Below are positions 35,488 to 43,713 of a stretch of DNA of 64,000 nt, piece after piece (position 1 is the stretch's first letter; every line of letters begins with the position of its first letter). This stretch comes from Nonomuraea dietziae. Its GTDB lineage: Bacteria > Actinomycetota > Actinomycetes > Streptosporangiales > Streptosporangiaceae. Both the position numbers and the translations under genes were made by a program. The notes beneath the pieces are model-generated. The model ran no database searches and was not told the origin of the DNA. It worked only from the letters and a program-made list of their open reading frames with translations. The stretch is taken from the NCBI RefSeq assembly GCF_014195505.1, contig NZ_JACIBV010000001.1, positions 4,960,001 to 5,024,000 of the forward strand, written 5' to 3'.

Positions 35488-38009
35488 TGCTGCCCATCCA
35501 CGCGGCCCTGCCGGACCTGATCGACGTGCTGGACAAGGGCGGCTGCGCCGTCCTGACCGCTCCGCCCGGCACCGGCAAGACGACCGTGGTCCCGCTCGCG
35601 CTGGCCGATGCGGGGCTGCGCGTCGTGGTCGCCGAGCCCAGGCGGCTGGCCGTACGGGCCGCCGCGCACCGGATGGACGTCGGCTACACCATCAGGGGCG
35701 AGCGCCGCACGGGGGCCAGGAAGGGCGTGGAGGTCGTCACGACGGGCGTGCTCCTGCAGCGCCTCCAGCGCGATCAGGAGCTTCCCGGCGTCGACGTGGT
35801 GATGATCGACGAGTGCCACGAGCGGCACCTCGACGCCGACACCGCGCTGGCGTTCCTGCTGGACGTCCGCGAGACGCTCAGGCCCGATCTGCGCCTGGTG
35901 GCCGCCTCCGCGACCGCCGACACCGCGCCGTGGTCGCGGCTGCTCGGCGACGCCCCCGTGGTCTCCGCCTCCGGCGTCACCCACCCCGTCGAGATCGTCT
36001 GGGCGCCGCCCGCCCGTCCTGTCGCGCCGCCGCACGGCCTGCGCGTCGATCCCGCGCTGCTGGCCCACGTCGCCGACGTCGTACGGCGGGCGCTGGCCGC
36101 CCACGAGGGCGACGTGCTGTGCTTCCTGCCGGGAGTCGGCGAGATCACCAGGGTCGCGGGGATGCTGCAGGACCTCAACGTCCTCCAGGTGCACGGCCAG
36201 GCCCCCGCCCGCGTCCAGGACGCCGTGCTCAGGCCCTCCTCCACGCGCAGGGTCGTGCTCGCCACCTCCGTCGCCGAGTCGAGCCTCACCGTGCCCGGCG
36301 TCCGCGTGGTGGTGGACTCGGGGCTGGCGAGGGAGCCGAGGACCGACCACGCCAGAGGGCTCGGCTCGCTGACCACCGTGCACGTCTCGCGGGCCTCCGC
36401 CGACCAGCGGGCGGGACGGGCAGGACGCGAAGGCCCCGGCACCGTCTACCGGTGCTGGACGGCCGCCGCCCACGCCCGCCTCGCGCCGCACGCGCCCCCC
36501 GAGATCGCGCTGGCCGACCTGACGGGGTTCGCGCTGCAGGCGGCCTGCTGGGGCGCGCCAGGCGCCACCGGCCTCGCGCTCCTCGACCCGCCCCCGCGCG
36601 CCGCGATGTCCGCCGCCACTCGCACACTGCTCACCCTCGGCGCCCTCACCCCCGTCTCCGCCACCCCTGTCCCCGCCACCCCTGTCCCCGCCACCCCTGT
36701 CCCCGCCGCCCCGGCACCCGAGGCGCCTTCCGAGAGGGCAGCCTCTCCGGCAGGAAACGCGGGCTCTCCCGCCGAGGAGGCCTTCGGGGCCGCGGGAGGC
36801 GGGCCCGCGGGCGACGACGTGACAGCGGTGCGGGTGACCGGGAGGGGGCGGCGGATGGCGCTCGCCGGGGTGCATCCCCGCCTGGCCAGAGCCCTCATCG
36901 ACGGCGGCCCCCGCGCCGCCGAGGTCGTCGCGCTCCTGTCCGAGCAGCTGTCCCGCGACGCGGGCGACGACCTCGTCGAGATCTGGCGCAGAGCCAGGCG
37001 CGACAACGACCCTCGCTGGCTCCGCGAGGTCAGACGCCTGACCAAGGAGCCCGTCAAGGGGCCTGACGACGCCGCCGCCGGGCTGGCCGTCGCGATGGCC
37101 TTCCCCGAACGCGTGGCCCGCAGGAGGGGCGGCGGCTACCTCATGGCCTCGGGCACCCAGGCCCAGCTCCCTGAGGGCTCCAGGCTCGCCACCGCCGAAT
37201 GGCTGGCCATCGCCGTCGCCGACCGTCCCACCGGCGCCGCCTCCGCCAGGATCAGGCAGGCCGTCGTCATCGACGAGCCGACCGCCAGGCTGGCCGTGCC
37301 GGTGACCGTACGCGAAGAGGTCGCCTGGCGCGTGCCGCCGGGCGAGCGGCGCGGCGACGTCTCCGCCCGCGTGATCGAGCGCCTGGGCGCCATCGAGCTG
37401 TCGGCGACCCCGCTGAGGAACGCCGACGTCCGCGCGGCCCTGCTGGAAGGGCTGCGCACCGAGGAGATCCTCACCTGGACCCGCGAGGCCGTCGCGCTCA
37501 GGGACAGGATGGCCTTCTGCCACCGCGCCATCGGCGAGCCCTGGCCCTCCATGGACGACCTGATCGGCCTGGCCGACCGGTGGCTCGAGCCGGAGCTGTC
37601 CAGGGCCCGCCGCCGCGCCGACCTCGAACGGCTCGACGTGGTGGCGGCCCTCAAGCGCCTCGTCCCGTGGAGCCGGCGGCTGGAGGACGACGCGCCCTCG
37701 CATCTGGAGGTGCCGAGCGGCTCGCGGATCCGCCTCGACTACTCGGGCGAGCAGCCGGTGCTGGCCGTCAAGCTGCAGGAGCTGTTCGGCTGGCAGGAGG
37801 CCCCGCGCATCGCGGGCGTCCCTCTGCTGATCCACCTGCTCTCGCCCGCGGGCCGTCCCGCGGCCGTGACCGCGGACCTGGCCTCGTTCTGGCGCGAGGG
37901 CTACCGCTCGGTCCGCGCCGAGCTGAGGGGCCGCTATCCCAGGCACCCGTGGCCTGAGGACCCGCTCACCGCGACCCCGACCCGCCGGGCCAAACCCCGC
38001 CAGGGCTAG
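35487..38009 (+). CDS. hrpB: ATP-dependent helicase HrpB
   Basis: 840 residues. Walker A APPGTGKTT near residue 30, DEAH-like box VVMIDECHERHLD near 112, SATADTAPW (motif III), and motif VI DQRAGRAGREGPG near 315. A low-complexity insert (about residues 388-445, rich in Pro, Ala and Ser) interrupts the start of the HA2-like region before RRMALAGVHPRLARALI. The HrpB C-terminal domain is complete (HLLSPAGRPAAVTADLASFW). RNA helicase-like; the cellular role is unsettled. Coupled to the ArsR gene by a one-base overlap. Confidence 0.93.
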   Translation: MLPIHAALPDLIDVLDKGGCAVLTAPPGTGKTTVVPLALADAGLRVVVAEPRRLAVRAAAHRMDVGYTIRGERRTGARKGVEVVTTGVLLQRLQRDQELPGVDVVMIDECHERHLDADTALAFLLDVRETLRPDLRLVAASATADTAPWSRLLGDAPVVSASGVTHPVEIVWAPPARPVAPPHGLRVDPALLAHVADVVRRALAAHEGDVLCFLPGVGEITRVAGMLQDLNVLQVHGQAPARVQDAVLRPSSTRRVVLATSVAESSLTVPGVRVVVDSGLAREPRTDHARGLGSLTTVHVSRASADQRAGRAGREGPGTVYRCWTAAAHARLAPHAPPEIALADLTGFALQAACWGAPGATGLALLDPPPRAAMSAATRTLLTLGALTPVSATPVPATPVPATPVPAAPAPEAPSERAASPAGNAGSPAEEAFGAAGGGPAGDDVTAVRVTGRGRRMALAGVHPRLARALIDGGPRAAEVVALLSEQLSRDAGDDLVEIWRRARRDNDPRWLREVRRLTKEPVKGPDDAAAGLAVAMAFPERVARRRGGGYLMASGTQAQLPEGSRLATAEWLAIAVADRPTGAASARIRQAVVIDEPTARLAVPVTVREEVAWRVPPGERRGDVSARVIERLGAIELSATPLRNADVRAALLEGLRTEEILTWTREAVALRDRMAFCHRAIGEPWPSMDDLIGLADRWLEPELSRARRRADLERLDVVAALKRLVPWSRRLEDDAPSHLEVPSGSRIRLDYSGEQPVLAVKLQELFGWQEAPRIAGVPLLIHLLSPAGRPAAVTADLASFWREGYRSVRAELRGRYPRHPWPEDPLTATPTRRAKPRQG
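36660..36704 (+). repeat. Three tandem 15-bp repeats inside hrpB
   Basis: GCCACCCCTGTCCCC occurs three times in a row and encodes the repeated pentad ATPVP in the low-complexity insert. Confidence 0.9.
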
Positions 38010-38018
38010 AAAGGAGGC

Positions 38019-38873
38019 ATGTATCCAAGCTCCGCCCTCGGCGAGTTCCTGCGTTCGCGCCGCGCGAGGGTGACCCCCGAAGCGCTGGGCCTGCCTGAAG
38101 GCGTCAGGCACCGCAGGGTCCCCGGCCTGCGCCGCGAGGAGCTGGCCCCGCTCGCCGGTGTCAGCGTCGGCTACTACACCCGTCTGGAGCAGGGCCAGAG
38201 CCCCAACGTGTCGGCCGAGGTGCTCGACGCCATCGCCCGCGTGCTCGGCCTCGACGACGACGAGCTGGCCCACCTGCACCGCCTGGCCCGCGCGGCGGCC
38301 TCGGGTCCCAGGAGGGCCGCGCCCGAGCGGCTGCGCCAGGGGATCAGGCTGATGGTGGAGTCCATGACCGAGGTGCCGGCATGGGCGGTGGGCCGCAGGG
38401 GCGACGTCCTGGCCTGGAACCGCCTCGCCCACGCCCTCTTCGCGCCGCACCGGGAGTTCGAGGGCCCCGAGCTGCCGAACTTCGTCCGCATGGACTTCCT
38501 CGACCAGGAGTTCACCCGCGGCCTCTACGCCGACTGGACGCGGAAGGCGCGCGACGACGTCGCCTACCTGCACGGCTCACTCGGCCGCTTCCCCGGCGAC
38601 GAGGGCCTGACCGCCCTGGTCGACGAGCTGCTCGAGCTCAGCCCCGACTTCGCGCGCCTGTGGACCGAGCACCCTGTCAGCAACTGCGCCTCCATCGCGC
38701 GCGACCACCTGCATCCCGAGCACGGCGTCCTGTCGCTCACCGCCGAGTTCCTCCGCACGCCCGACGACGAGGGCCAGGGCGTCACGCTCTTCCAGCCCGC
38801 CCCCGGCTCTCCCTCCGCCACCCGCCTCCGCGCCCTCGCCGCCGAGCTGACCCGCTCAGCCGCCCGCCCCTGA
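38019..38873 (+). CDS. XRE family regulator with MmyB-like ligand domain
   Basis: 284 residues. HTH: VPGLRREELAPLAGVSVGYY then TRLEQGQSPNVSAEVLDAIA, near residues 30-75. The rest is the MmyB-like PAS/ligand domain (WAVGRRGDVLAWNRLAHALF, LTAEFLRTPDDEGQGV), which binds fatty acids in studied members. AAAGGAGG precedes the ATG. Very common in actinomycetes, often next to short-chain dehydrogenase targets; here it faces an MFS gene convergently. Confidence 0.92.
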   Translation: MYPSSALGEFLRSRRARVTPEALGLPEGVRHRRVPGLRREELAPLAGVSVGYYTRLEQGQSPNVSAEVLDAIARVLGLDDDELAHLHRLARAAASGPRRAAPERLRQGIRLMVESMTEVPAWAVGRRGDVLAWNRLAHALFAPHREFEGPELPNFVRMDFLDQEFTRGLYADWTRKARDDVAYLHGSLGRFPGDEGLTALVDELLELSPDFARLWTEHPVSNCASIARDHLHPEHGVLSLTAEFLRTPDDEGQGVTLFQPAPGSPSATRLRALAAELTRSAARP

Positions 38874-38949
38874 GACCGCCCGACGCTGAGGCCGCCCGAT
38901 CCTGGGACCGCCCGCCCCTGAGGCCGCCCGATCCTGGGACCGCCCGACC
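38870..38949. repeat. Five tandem 16-bp repeats between xre and MFS genes
   Basis: Five 16-bp units follow one another: CTGAGACCGCCCGACG, CTGAGGCCGCCCGATC, CTGGGACCGCCCGCCC, then units 2 and 3 again with one change. The repeat begins at the xre stop codon. Convergent genes flank it; it may act in termination or simply be a minisatellite. Confidence 0.85.
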
Positions 38950-38982
38950 CGCTCACGGCTGACCCGCTCAGGCTCGATCCGC

Positions 38983-40371
38983 TCAGGCCGTCACGGGCCG
39001 GTCGGCGGGGCGGGCGAGCACCAGCGGAGCCACGAGAGCGCCCAGCAGCGCGACCGCCCCCGCCACCAGGAAGGCCGCGTGCAGTCCGCCGAGCGTCGCC
39101 AGTGACGCCGGGGCTTCGGGCGCGAGCGCGGCCGAGCGGGCGGCGGCGACGGCGGTCAGCCCCGCCACGCCGATCGCCCCCACGAACGTGGGCATCTGCG
39201 CCAGGCTCCCCGCCACCCCCTGATCGTCGTCGGAGAGCCCCGAGGTGATCGTCGTGATGGTGGCCACCACGGCGAGCACGTGCCCGAACCCCATCGCGGC
39301 CGACGTCGCGAGCAACACTCCGACGCCACCGCTGACCGGCAGGAACGCCATCGCGGCCGTTCCCACGGCCTGGACGGCCAGCCCCGCGGTGAGCACCCGC
39401 ACGGTGCCGATCGTGGACATCAGCCGGGCCGCGACGGCCCCCGCCGCCAACGCCGCGACGCCCTCCCCGAGGAAGCCCAGCCCCGTCTGCAGCGCCGAAT
39501 ACCCCAGGACGTCCTGCATGTGGATGCTGAGCAGCAACGTCGCCCCTCCGCACATCCCGAACGTGACGAGGCCGAGCGCCATCCCCCACTTCACCGTCGT
39601 ACGGCGCAGCAGCCCGAGCGGCACGAGCGGGGCGACATGCCTGCCCTCGGCCACCAGGAACAGGCCGAGGAGCACGACAGAGGCTCCCACGGAGAGCCAC
39701 GAGCCCGCCGAGATGCCGTAGACGAGCGCGAACAGCCCTGCGCTCGCCAGGAGGGCGCCGGGCACGTCGAGCCTGGCGAGGCTCCTGCTCTCGCTCTCCC
39801 GCACGACGCTCACCGCGCCGAGCAGCACGAGGGCGCCGATGGCCATGAGGATCAGCATCGTCCATCGCCAGTTCAGTCCGGAGGTGATGAGGCCGCCGCC
39901 GATCGTGCCGATCACGAAGCCGAGCGAGAGCAGCGCGCCGTTCACCCCCATGGCCCTGGCCCTCCTCGGCCCCTCGGGAAAGGCGGAGGTCATCAGCGCG
40001 AGCGAGGTCGGGCCGATCATGGCCGCGGCCACGCCCTGCCCCGCCCTCGCGGCGACCAGCACGCCGGGGAGCTCGGCGAGCGCCGCCACCAGGGAGAAGG
40101 CCATGAAGGCGACCACCCCTGCCATGAACAGCCTTCGCCGTCCCACGACGTCGGAGGCCCTGCCGAACAGCGGCATCAACGCCGCCGTGGGCAGCAGGCA
40201 GGCCGTCACCACCCACTGCAGCCCCGAAGCGGTGGCGAAGCCGAGGTCCCTGCCGATCGCGGGCAGCGCCACGGTGATGATCGAGTAGTCGAGTCCTGTC
40301 ATGAAGGTGGCGCCGCACAGCGTGGTGAGGACCAGCCGGCCGCGGGCGCCCAGTGAGGTGTCGTCCGTCAT
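38983..40371 (-). CDS. MFS transporter (DHA2-like drug exporter)
   Basis: 462 residues with about fourteen helices, as in EmrB/QacA exporters. TLCGATFMTGLDYSIITVAL near residue 17, FGRASDVVGRRRLFMAG near 64 (motif A) and ARAGQGVAAAMIGPTSLAL near 108. Lies 84 bp downstream of the amidase-like gene, same strand. A 13-bp palindrome precedes it. Confidence 0.9.
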   Translation of the reverse strand: MTDDTSLGARGRLVLTTLCGATFMTGLDYSIITVALPAIGRDLGFATASGLQWVVTACLLPTAALMPLFGRASDVVGRRRLFMAGVVAFMAFSLVAALAELPGVLVAARAGQGVAAAMIGPTSLALMTSAFPEGPRRARAMGVNGALLSLGFVIGTIGGGLITSGLNWRWTMLILMAIGALVLLGAVSVVRESESRSLARLDVPGALLASAGLFALVYGISAGSWLSVGASVVLLGLFLVAEGRHVAPLVPLGLLRRTTVKWGMALGLVTFGMCGGATLLLSIHMQDVLGYSALQTGLGFLGEGVAALAAGAVAARLMSTIGTVRVLTAGLAVQAVGTAAMAFLPVSGGVGVLLATSAAMGFGHVLAVVATITTITSGLSDDDQGVAGSLAQMPTFVGAIGVAGLTAVAAARSAALAPEAPASLATLGGLHAAFLVAGAVALLGALVAPLVLARPADRPVTA

Positions 40372-40424
40372 GCCGGCCAGCGTGGTGCGGACGCGATCGG
40401 CCGACCAGCGCCCTGCTGGAGGTA

Positions 40425-40437
40425 CACCTGTCAGGTG
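40425..40437. promoter_or_regulatory. 13-bp palindrome upstream of the DHA2 MFS gene
   Basis: CACCTGTCAGGTG is symmetric about its central base and lies 53 bp before the MFS start, a typical spot for a TetR- or MarR-type repressor. No regulator gene is adjacent. Confidence 0.35.
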
Positions 40438-40455
40438 CAGGCTGCCGTCCGGGGG

Positions 40456-41535
40456 TCAGGCGAGCTGGGCGGCGAGCAGCAGCAGGTGCGGCTCGGAGCC
40501 CGGAGGAGCGACGAGTTGCACGCCCCCAGGACGGGCGCCGAAGGGCAGGGAGAGCGCGGGCCAGCCCGACAGGTTCCACGGAGCCGCGACGGCGATGTCG
40601 CGCAGGCGGGTCCTGCCCTCGGGCAGGGGAAGGGCGGCGAGCGCGGGCACGATCAGCACGTCGGCGTCGCCGAACCACTGGTCGGCGCCGTAGTCGCGCC
40701 AGCGCTCGCGACGACGGCGTCCCGGCCTGCCGTCCCTTTCTCGCGCGCGGCCAGGGGAGCCCCCGCCGGCGATCGTGGCGAGGACGAGGAAGGAGGGCAG
40801 CCTGGCGGGATGGTCGACGACCGTGTGCCCCGCCTCCCGCAGGCGTTCAGCTGCCGCCACGACCGCCGCCCTGAAGCCGGCTCGCACCCCGAGCCCTCGA
40901 GGCAGCGGCTGGGGAGCGGCGGCGACGCGCAGCCCCGAGCGCCTGGGCGGGACGCCACGGGGCGGCCTGAGCAGCCAGTCGTCGTCCTCGAAGTCGGGAA
41001 GGCCCCACTGCCCTGCGGGGCCGGGATCGCGCCAGGCCGAGGCCAGCTCGGGCTCGCCCGCGAGCACCGACAGCACCAGCGCCAGGTCCTCGGCCGTGCG
41101 GGCGAGGGGAGCCCACTCCCGCCACTCGCCGGTGGCCTCGGGGATCACTCCCCTTCCCGGCTTGAGCGCGAGCACCCCGTGACAGGCGGCCAGGGTGCGC
41201 AGCGAGCCGAGCTCGTCGCTCCCGAGCGCGAGCGGCACCAGCCCCGCCGCCACGTCCTCCGCGCAGGGCCGCCCCGTCTCGACGAGCAGCGCGCCCGCCG
41301 CCCGCAACCTCGCGTGCGCGGGCCGCTCCCCGGCCGACGAGACGGCCACGGGCACCCCCGCCAGCGGCAGCTCATCGAGATCGGCCCTCTTCTGTAGGGC
41401 ACGCGCCTCGTCGGCCAGGCGCTCGCCGCCCGCGCCGACCGCGCGGAGAAGGTCGTCGGCGATCGCGGCGGCCGTGGCCTCCCCCTGGCGTACGGCCTGC
41501 GCGATCTCGATCGCGGACCTGCCTGCCCACACCAT
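40456..41535 (-). CDS. Amidase-signature-like protein, probably catalytically incomplete
   Basis: About 359 residues from ATG 41535 (GTG 41568 possible); active amidases are near 450-500. It keeps VPLALGSDELGSLRTLAACHGVLALKPGRG, aligned to the conserved region with the nucleophile serine (split here: SDELGSLR then ALKPGRG). The catalytic lysine position (GVPVAVKD in active enzymes) reads GVPVAVSS, and the GGSSGGS segment carrying the second serine is missing. The family assignment is fairly sure; activity is doubtful. Confidence 0.75.
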   Translation of the reverse strand: MVWAGRSAIEIAQAVRQGEATAAAIADDLLRAVGAGGERLADEARALQKRADLDELPLAGVPVAVSSAGERPAHARLRAAGALLVETGRPCAEDVAAGLVPLALGSDELGSLRTLAACHGVLALKPGRGVIPEATGEWREWAPLARTAEDLALVLSVLAGEPELASAWRDPGPAGQWGLPDFEDDDWLLRPPRGVPPRRSGLRVAAAPQPLPRGLGVRAGFRAAVVAAAERLREAGHTVVDHPARLPSFLVLATIAGGGSPGRARERDGRPGRRRRERWRDYGADQWFGDADVLIVPALAALPLPEGRTRLRDIAVAAPWNLSGWPALSLPFGARPGGVQLVAPPGSEPHLLLLAAQLA

Positions 41536-41590
41536 GAACCGATTCTGGCCCCACGGGGAGGCGTTCACCAGAGGCCGGGGCCAGGCCCGA

Positions 41591-41746
41591 TCAGGATCTG
41601 GGCTCCCTGCCCGCCTGTTTGAGCGCGGCGCGCAGCGCGTACTCGATCTGCGCGTTGACGCTTCTGAGGTCGTCGGCGGCCCACTTCGCGATCGCCTCGT
41701 AGACCGCGGGGTCGAGGCGGAGCAGGAGCTTCTTCTTCTCAGGCAT
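41591..41746 (-). CDS. 51-residue ribbon-helix-helix (Arc/CopG-like) protein
   Basis: ATG 41746 to a stop at 41591. MPEKKKLLLRLDPAVYEAIA gives the ribbon strand and first helix, and DDLRSVNAQIEYALRAALK the second helix, which is the full Arc-type fold. It overlaps the end of the SPFH gene by 8 bp, so the two are cotranslated. A DNA-binding autoregulator of the pair is likely. A perfect palindrome lies at the operon start. Confidence 0.82.
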   Translation of the reverse strand: MPEKKKLLLRLDPAVYEAIAKWAADDLRSVNAQIEYALRAALKQAGREPRS

Positions 41747-42590
41747 ACAGGCTGCCGGCGTTCACCACCGGCTGGGTCGCCCGGTCACCGCAGAGCACGA
41801 CCAGGAGATTGGAGACCATCTGCGCCTTGCGCTCCTCGTCGAGGTCGACGACCCCCTCGGCGGCGAGCCTGTCCAACGCGAGCTGCACCATGCCGACAGC
41901 GCCCTCCACGATCTTCGTGCGAGCCGCGACGACCTGGGCGGCCTGCTGGCGCACGAGCATAGCCTGAGCGATCTCGGGGGCGTAGGCCAGATGCGTGATG
42001 CGGGCCTCCAGCACCTCGACCCCCGCCAGCTCCGTGCGGTCGCGCAGCTCGGTCGTCAGCTCGGTGGCGACCTCGGCGCCGTCACGCAGGCTGGTGCGGG
42101 CCGGCTCGTGCGAGTCGTAGGGGTGGGTGGTGGCCAGGTGCCGCACGGCGGCCTCCGACTGGATCGCGACGTACTCCTCGTAGTCGTCGACCGAGAACGT
42201 GGCGCGCGCGGTCTCCACGACCTTGTAGACGACCACCGCGGCGATCTCCACCGGGTTGCCGTCGGCGTCGTTGACCTTGAGCTTGGTGGTCTCGAAGTTG
42301 CGCACCCTCAGCGTGATCTTGCGCTTGCTGGTGAAGGGCAGCACCCACTGGAAACCCGCCTCGGCCACCGAGCCGACGTAGCGGCCGAGGAACTGCACGA
42401 CCTTGGCCTCGTTCGGGTTGATCACCGTGAAGCCCGTCAGGATCACCACGGCGAGCACCACCCAGGCCAGGCCCAGGCCCATCAGCGCGATCTCGCCCGC
42501 GTTGACGCCCACGAGGCCGGCGGCCACGCCCAGCACGATCAGCACGGCGAGGACGAGGAACCCGTTCAGCCGGAAGGCCCTTTTCTCCAT
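41739..42590 (-). CDS. SPFH/Band 7 domain membrane protein
   Basis: 283 residues. Two N-terminal membrane helices (residues 11-54), then GFTVINPNEAKVVQFLGRYVG, RVRNFETTKLKVNDADGNPVE and LAYAPEIAQAMLVRQQAAQV, which is the Band 7 domain. The C-terminal part carries a helical region (VVAARTKIVEGAVGMVQ). SPFH proteins oligomerise in the membrane to form flat lipid microdomains. Coupled to the ribbon-helix-helix gene. Confidence 0.9.
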   Translation of the reverse strand: MEKRAFRLNGFLVLAVLIVLGVAAGLVGVNAGEIALMGLGLAWVVLAVVILTGFTVINPNEAKVVQFLGRYVGSVAEAGFQWVLPFTSKRKITLRVRNFETTKLKVNDADGNPVEIAAVVVYKVVETARATFSVDDYEEYVAIQSEAAVRHLATTHPYDSHEPARTSLRDGAEVATELTTELRDRTELAGVEVLEARITHLAYAPEIAQAMLVRQQAAQVVAARTKIVEGAVGMVQLALDRLAAEGVVDLDEERKAQMVSNLLVVLCGDRATQPVVNAGSLYA

Positions 42591-42609
42591 CGTGTCCCCT
42601 TGCTATTGA

Positions 42610-42621
42610 AGTGATATCACT
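42610..42621. promoter_or_regulatory. 12-bp palindrome upstream of the SPFH gene
   Basis: AGTGATATCACT is perfectly symmetric and lies 20 bp before the SPFH start. The cotranslated ribbon-helix-helix protein is the obvious candidate to bind it. Confidence 0.55.
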
Positions 42622-42653
42622 ACGATAGCCCATGAAACCGGCGGAGAGAACGC

Positions 42654-42696
42654 CGAAGGGGACCGGCGGCGCCAGAGACGCCGCCGATCCCCTTCG
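42654..42696 (-). terminator. Hairpin terminator after the truncated aldehyde dehydrogenase gene
   Basis: Arms 42654-42671 and 42679-42696 pair at 17 of 18 positions around a 7-base loop, 9 bp downstream of the gene end. Confidence 0.85.
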
Positions 42697-42705
42697 ATGT
42701 GTCGA

Positions 42706-43551
42706 TCAGACCCCGGCGGGATGCCAGACGGTCTTGGTCTCCATGAACGCCGTCATCCTGCCGATGCCGGGATCGGCCGACCAGTCGGGCGAGCTCGGGC
42801 GGATGACCCGCTTGAGGTTCTCGGCCGCCTCCTGCTCGCACCTCAGCGCCAGGTCGGGATCGGCGACCCCGGTGAGGTCGAGCCCGTTGACGTCCATGTG
42901 CGCGGCCAGCCACGGCGCCAGCTCGGCCTGGTGCCCCGTCAGGATGTTGACCACCCCGCCCGGCAGGTCGGAGGTGGCCAGCACCTCGGCCAGCGTGATG
43001 GCGGCGAGCGGCGAGCTCTCCGAGGCCACCACGACCGCGGTGTTGCCCGTGACGATGACGGGAGCCACGGCCGAGACCAGCCCGAGCAGCGGATCCGAAG
43101 GTGCGATCACGGCCACCACGCCCGAGGGCTCGGGCGTGGACAGGTTGAAGTACGGCCCCGCCACGGGGTTGGCCGATCCGCGGACCGAAGCGATCTTGTC
43201 GGACCAGCCCGCGTACCAGACCAGCCTGTCGATGGCCGCGTCGACCTGCTCGAGCCCCGCCTTCTTGCCTAGAGGCAGCTCCTCGGCGAACTGGCCTCGG
43301 CGCCCCTCCAGCATCTCGGCGATCCGGTAGAGGATCTGCCCCCTGTTGTACGGCGTGGCCCCCGACCATCCGGGGAACGCCTTGCGCGCCGCCGTCACGG
43401 CGTCACGCGCGTCCTTGCGCGACGCCCTCGAGGCGTTGGCCAGGAAGTCGCCCTTCGGGGACGTCACGACGTACGACCTCCCGCTCTCGGAGCGCGGGAA
43501 CGCCCCTCCGATGAACAGCTTGTAGGTCTTGCGCACGCTGAGCCTGCTCAT
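42706..43551 (-). CDS. Truncated aldehyde dehydrogenase-like protein (cofactor domain only)
   Basis: 281 residues against about 480 for the family. The N-terminal part matches ALDH (LFIGGAFPRSESGRSYVVTS, KAFPGWSGATPYNRGQILYR), and GGVVNILTGHQ corresponds to the NAD-domain turn. The catalytic cysteine domain is absent, and the last 40 residues (RPSSPDWSADPGIGRMTAFM) are unlike ALDH. AGGAGAAGCG precedes the ATG, so it looks expressed. It follows a full ALDH gene and deoC. A structural or regulatory partner is one reading, a decayed copy another. Confidence 0.8.
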   Translation of the reverse strand: MSRLSVRKTYKLFIGGAFPRSESGRSYVVTSPKGDFLANASRASRKDARDAVTAARKAFPGWSGATPYNRGQILYRIAEMLEGRRGQFAEELPLGKKAGLEQVDAAIDRLVWYAGWSDKIASVRGSANPVAGPYFNLSTPEPSGVVAVIAPSDPLLGLVSAVAPVIVTGNTAVVVASESSPLAAITLAEVLATSDLPGGVVNILTGHQAELAPWLAAHMDVNGLDLTGVADPDLALRCEQEAAENLKRVIRPSSPDWSADPGIGRMTAFMETKTVWHPAGV

Positions 43552-43713
43552 CGCTTCTCCTCCGCCGGCCGTACGGTAACGAAGATCTGGCCGCAGCGGC
43601 TCACCCCGCAGCGGTGGGCGAACCAGCCGGTCCTGGTCGGGCGCCCGGTACGGGCGTAGGCGTGGCCACGGGTGGCCTGGGCGCGCCTGGTCCGCCTCCT
43701 GGTCAGGCGATGA

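Noticed and set aside
35391..38573. 1060-codon open frame on the reverse strand
   Set aside because: It lies opposite hrpB and xre, which have clear domain motifs. Its translation is Gly/Arg/Ala/Asp-rich with no recognisable domain, a common effect of high GC.
38870..38949. CRISPR array
   Set aside because: The 16-bp units are contiguous without unique spacers, so it is a tandem repeat. No cas genes are nearby.
41591..41746. Reading the 51-codon gene as chance because of its size
   Set aside because: Kept as a gene: the Arc-type pattern is complete and the 8-bp overlap with the SPFH gene is typical of coupled genes.
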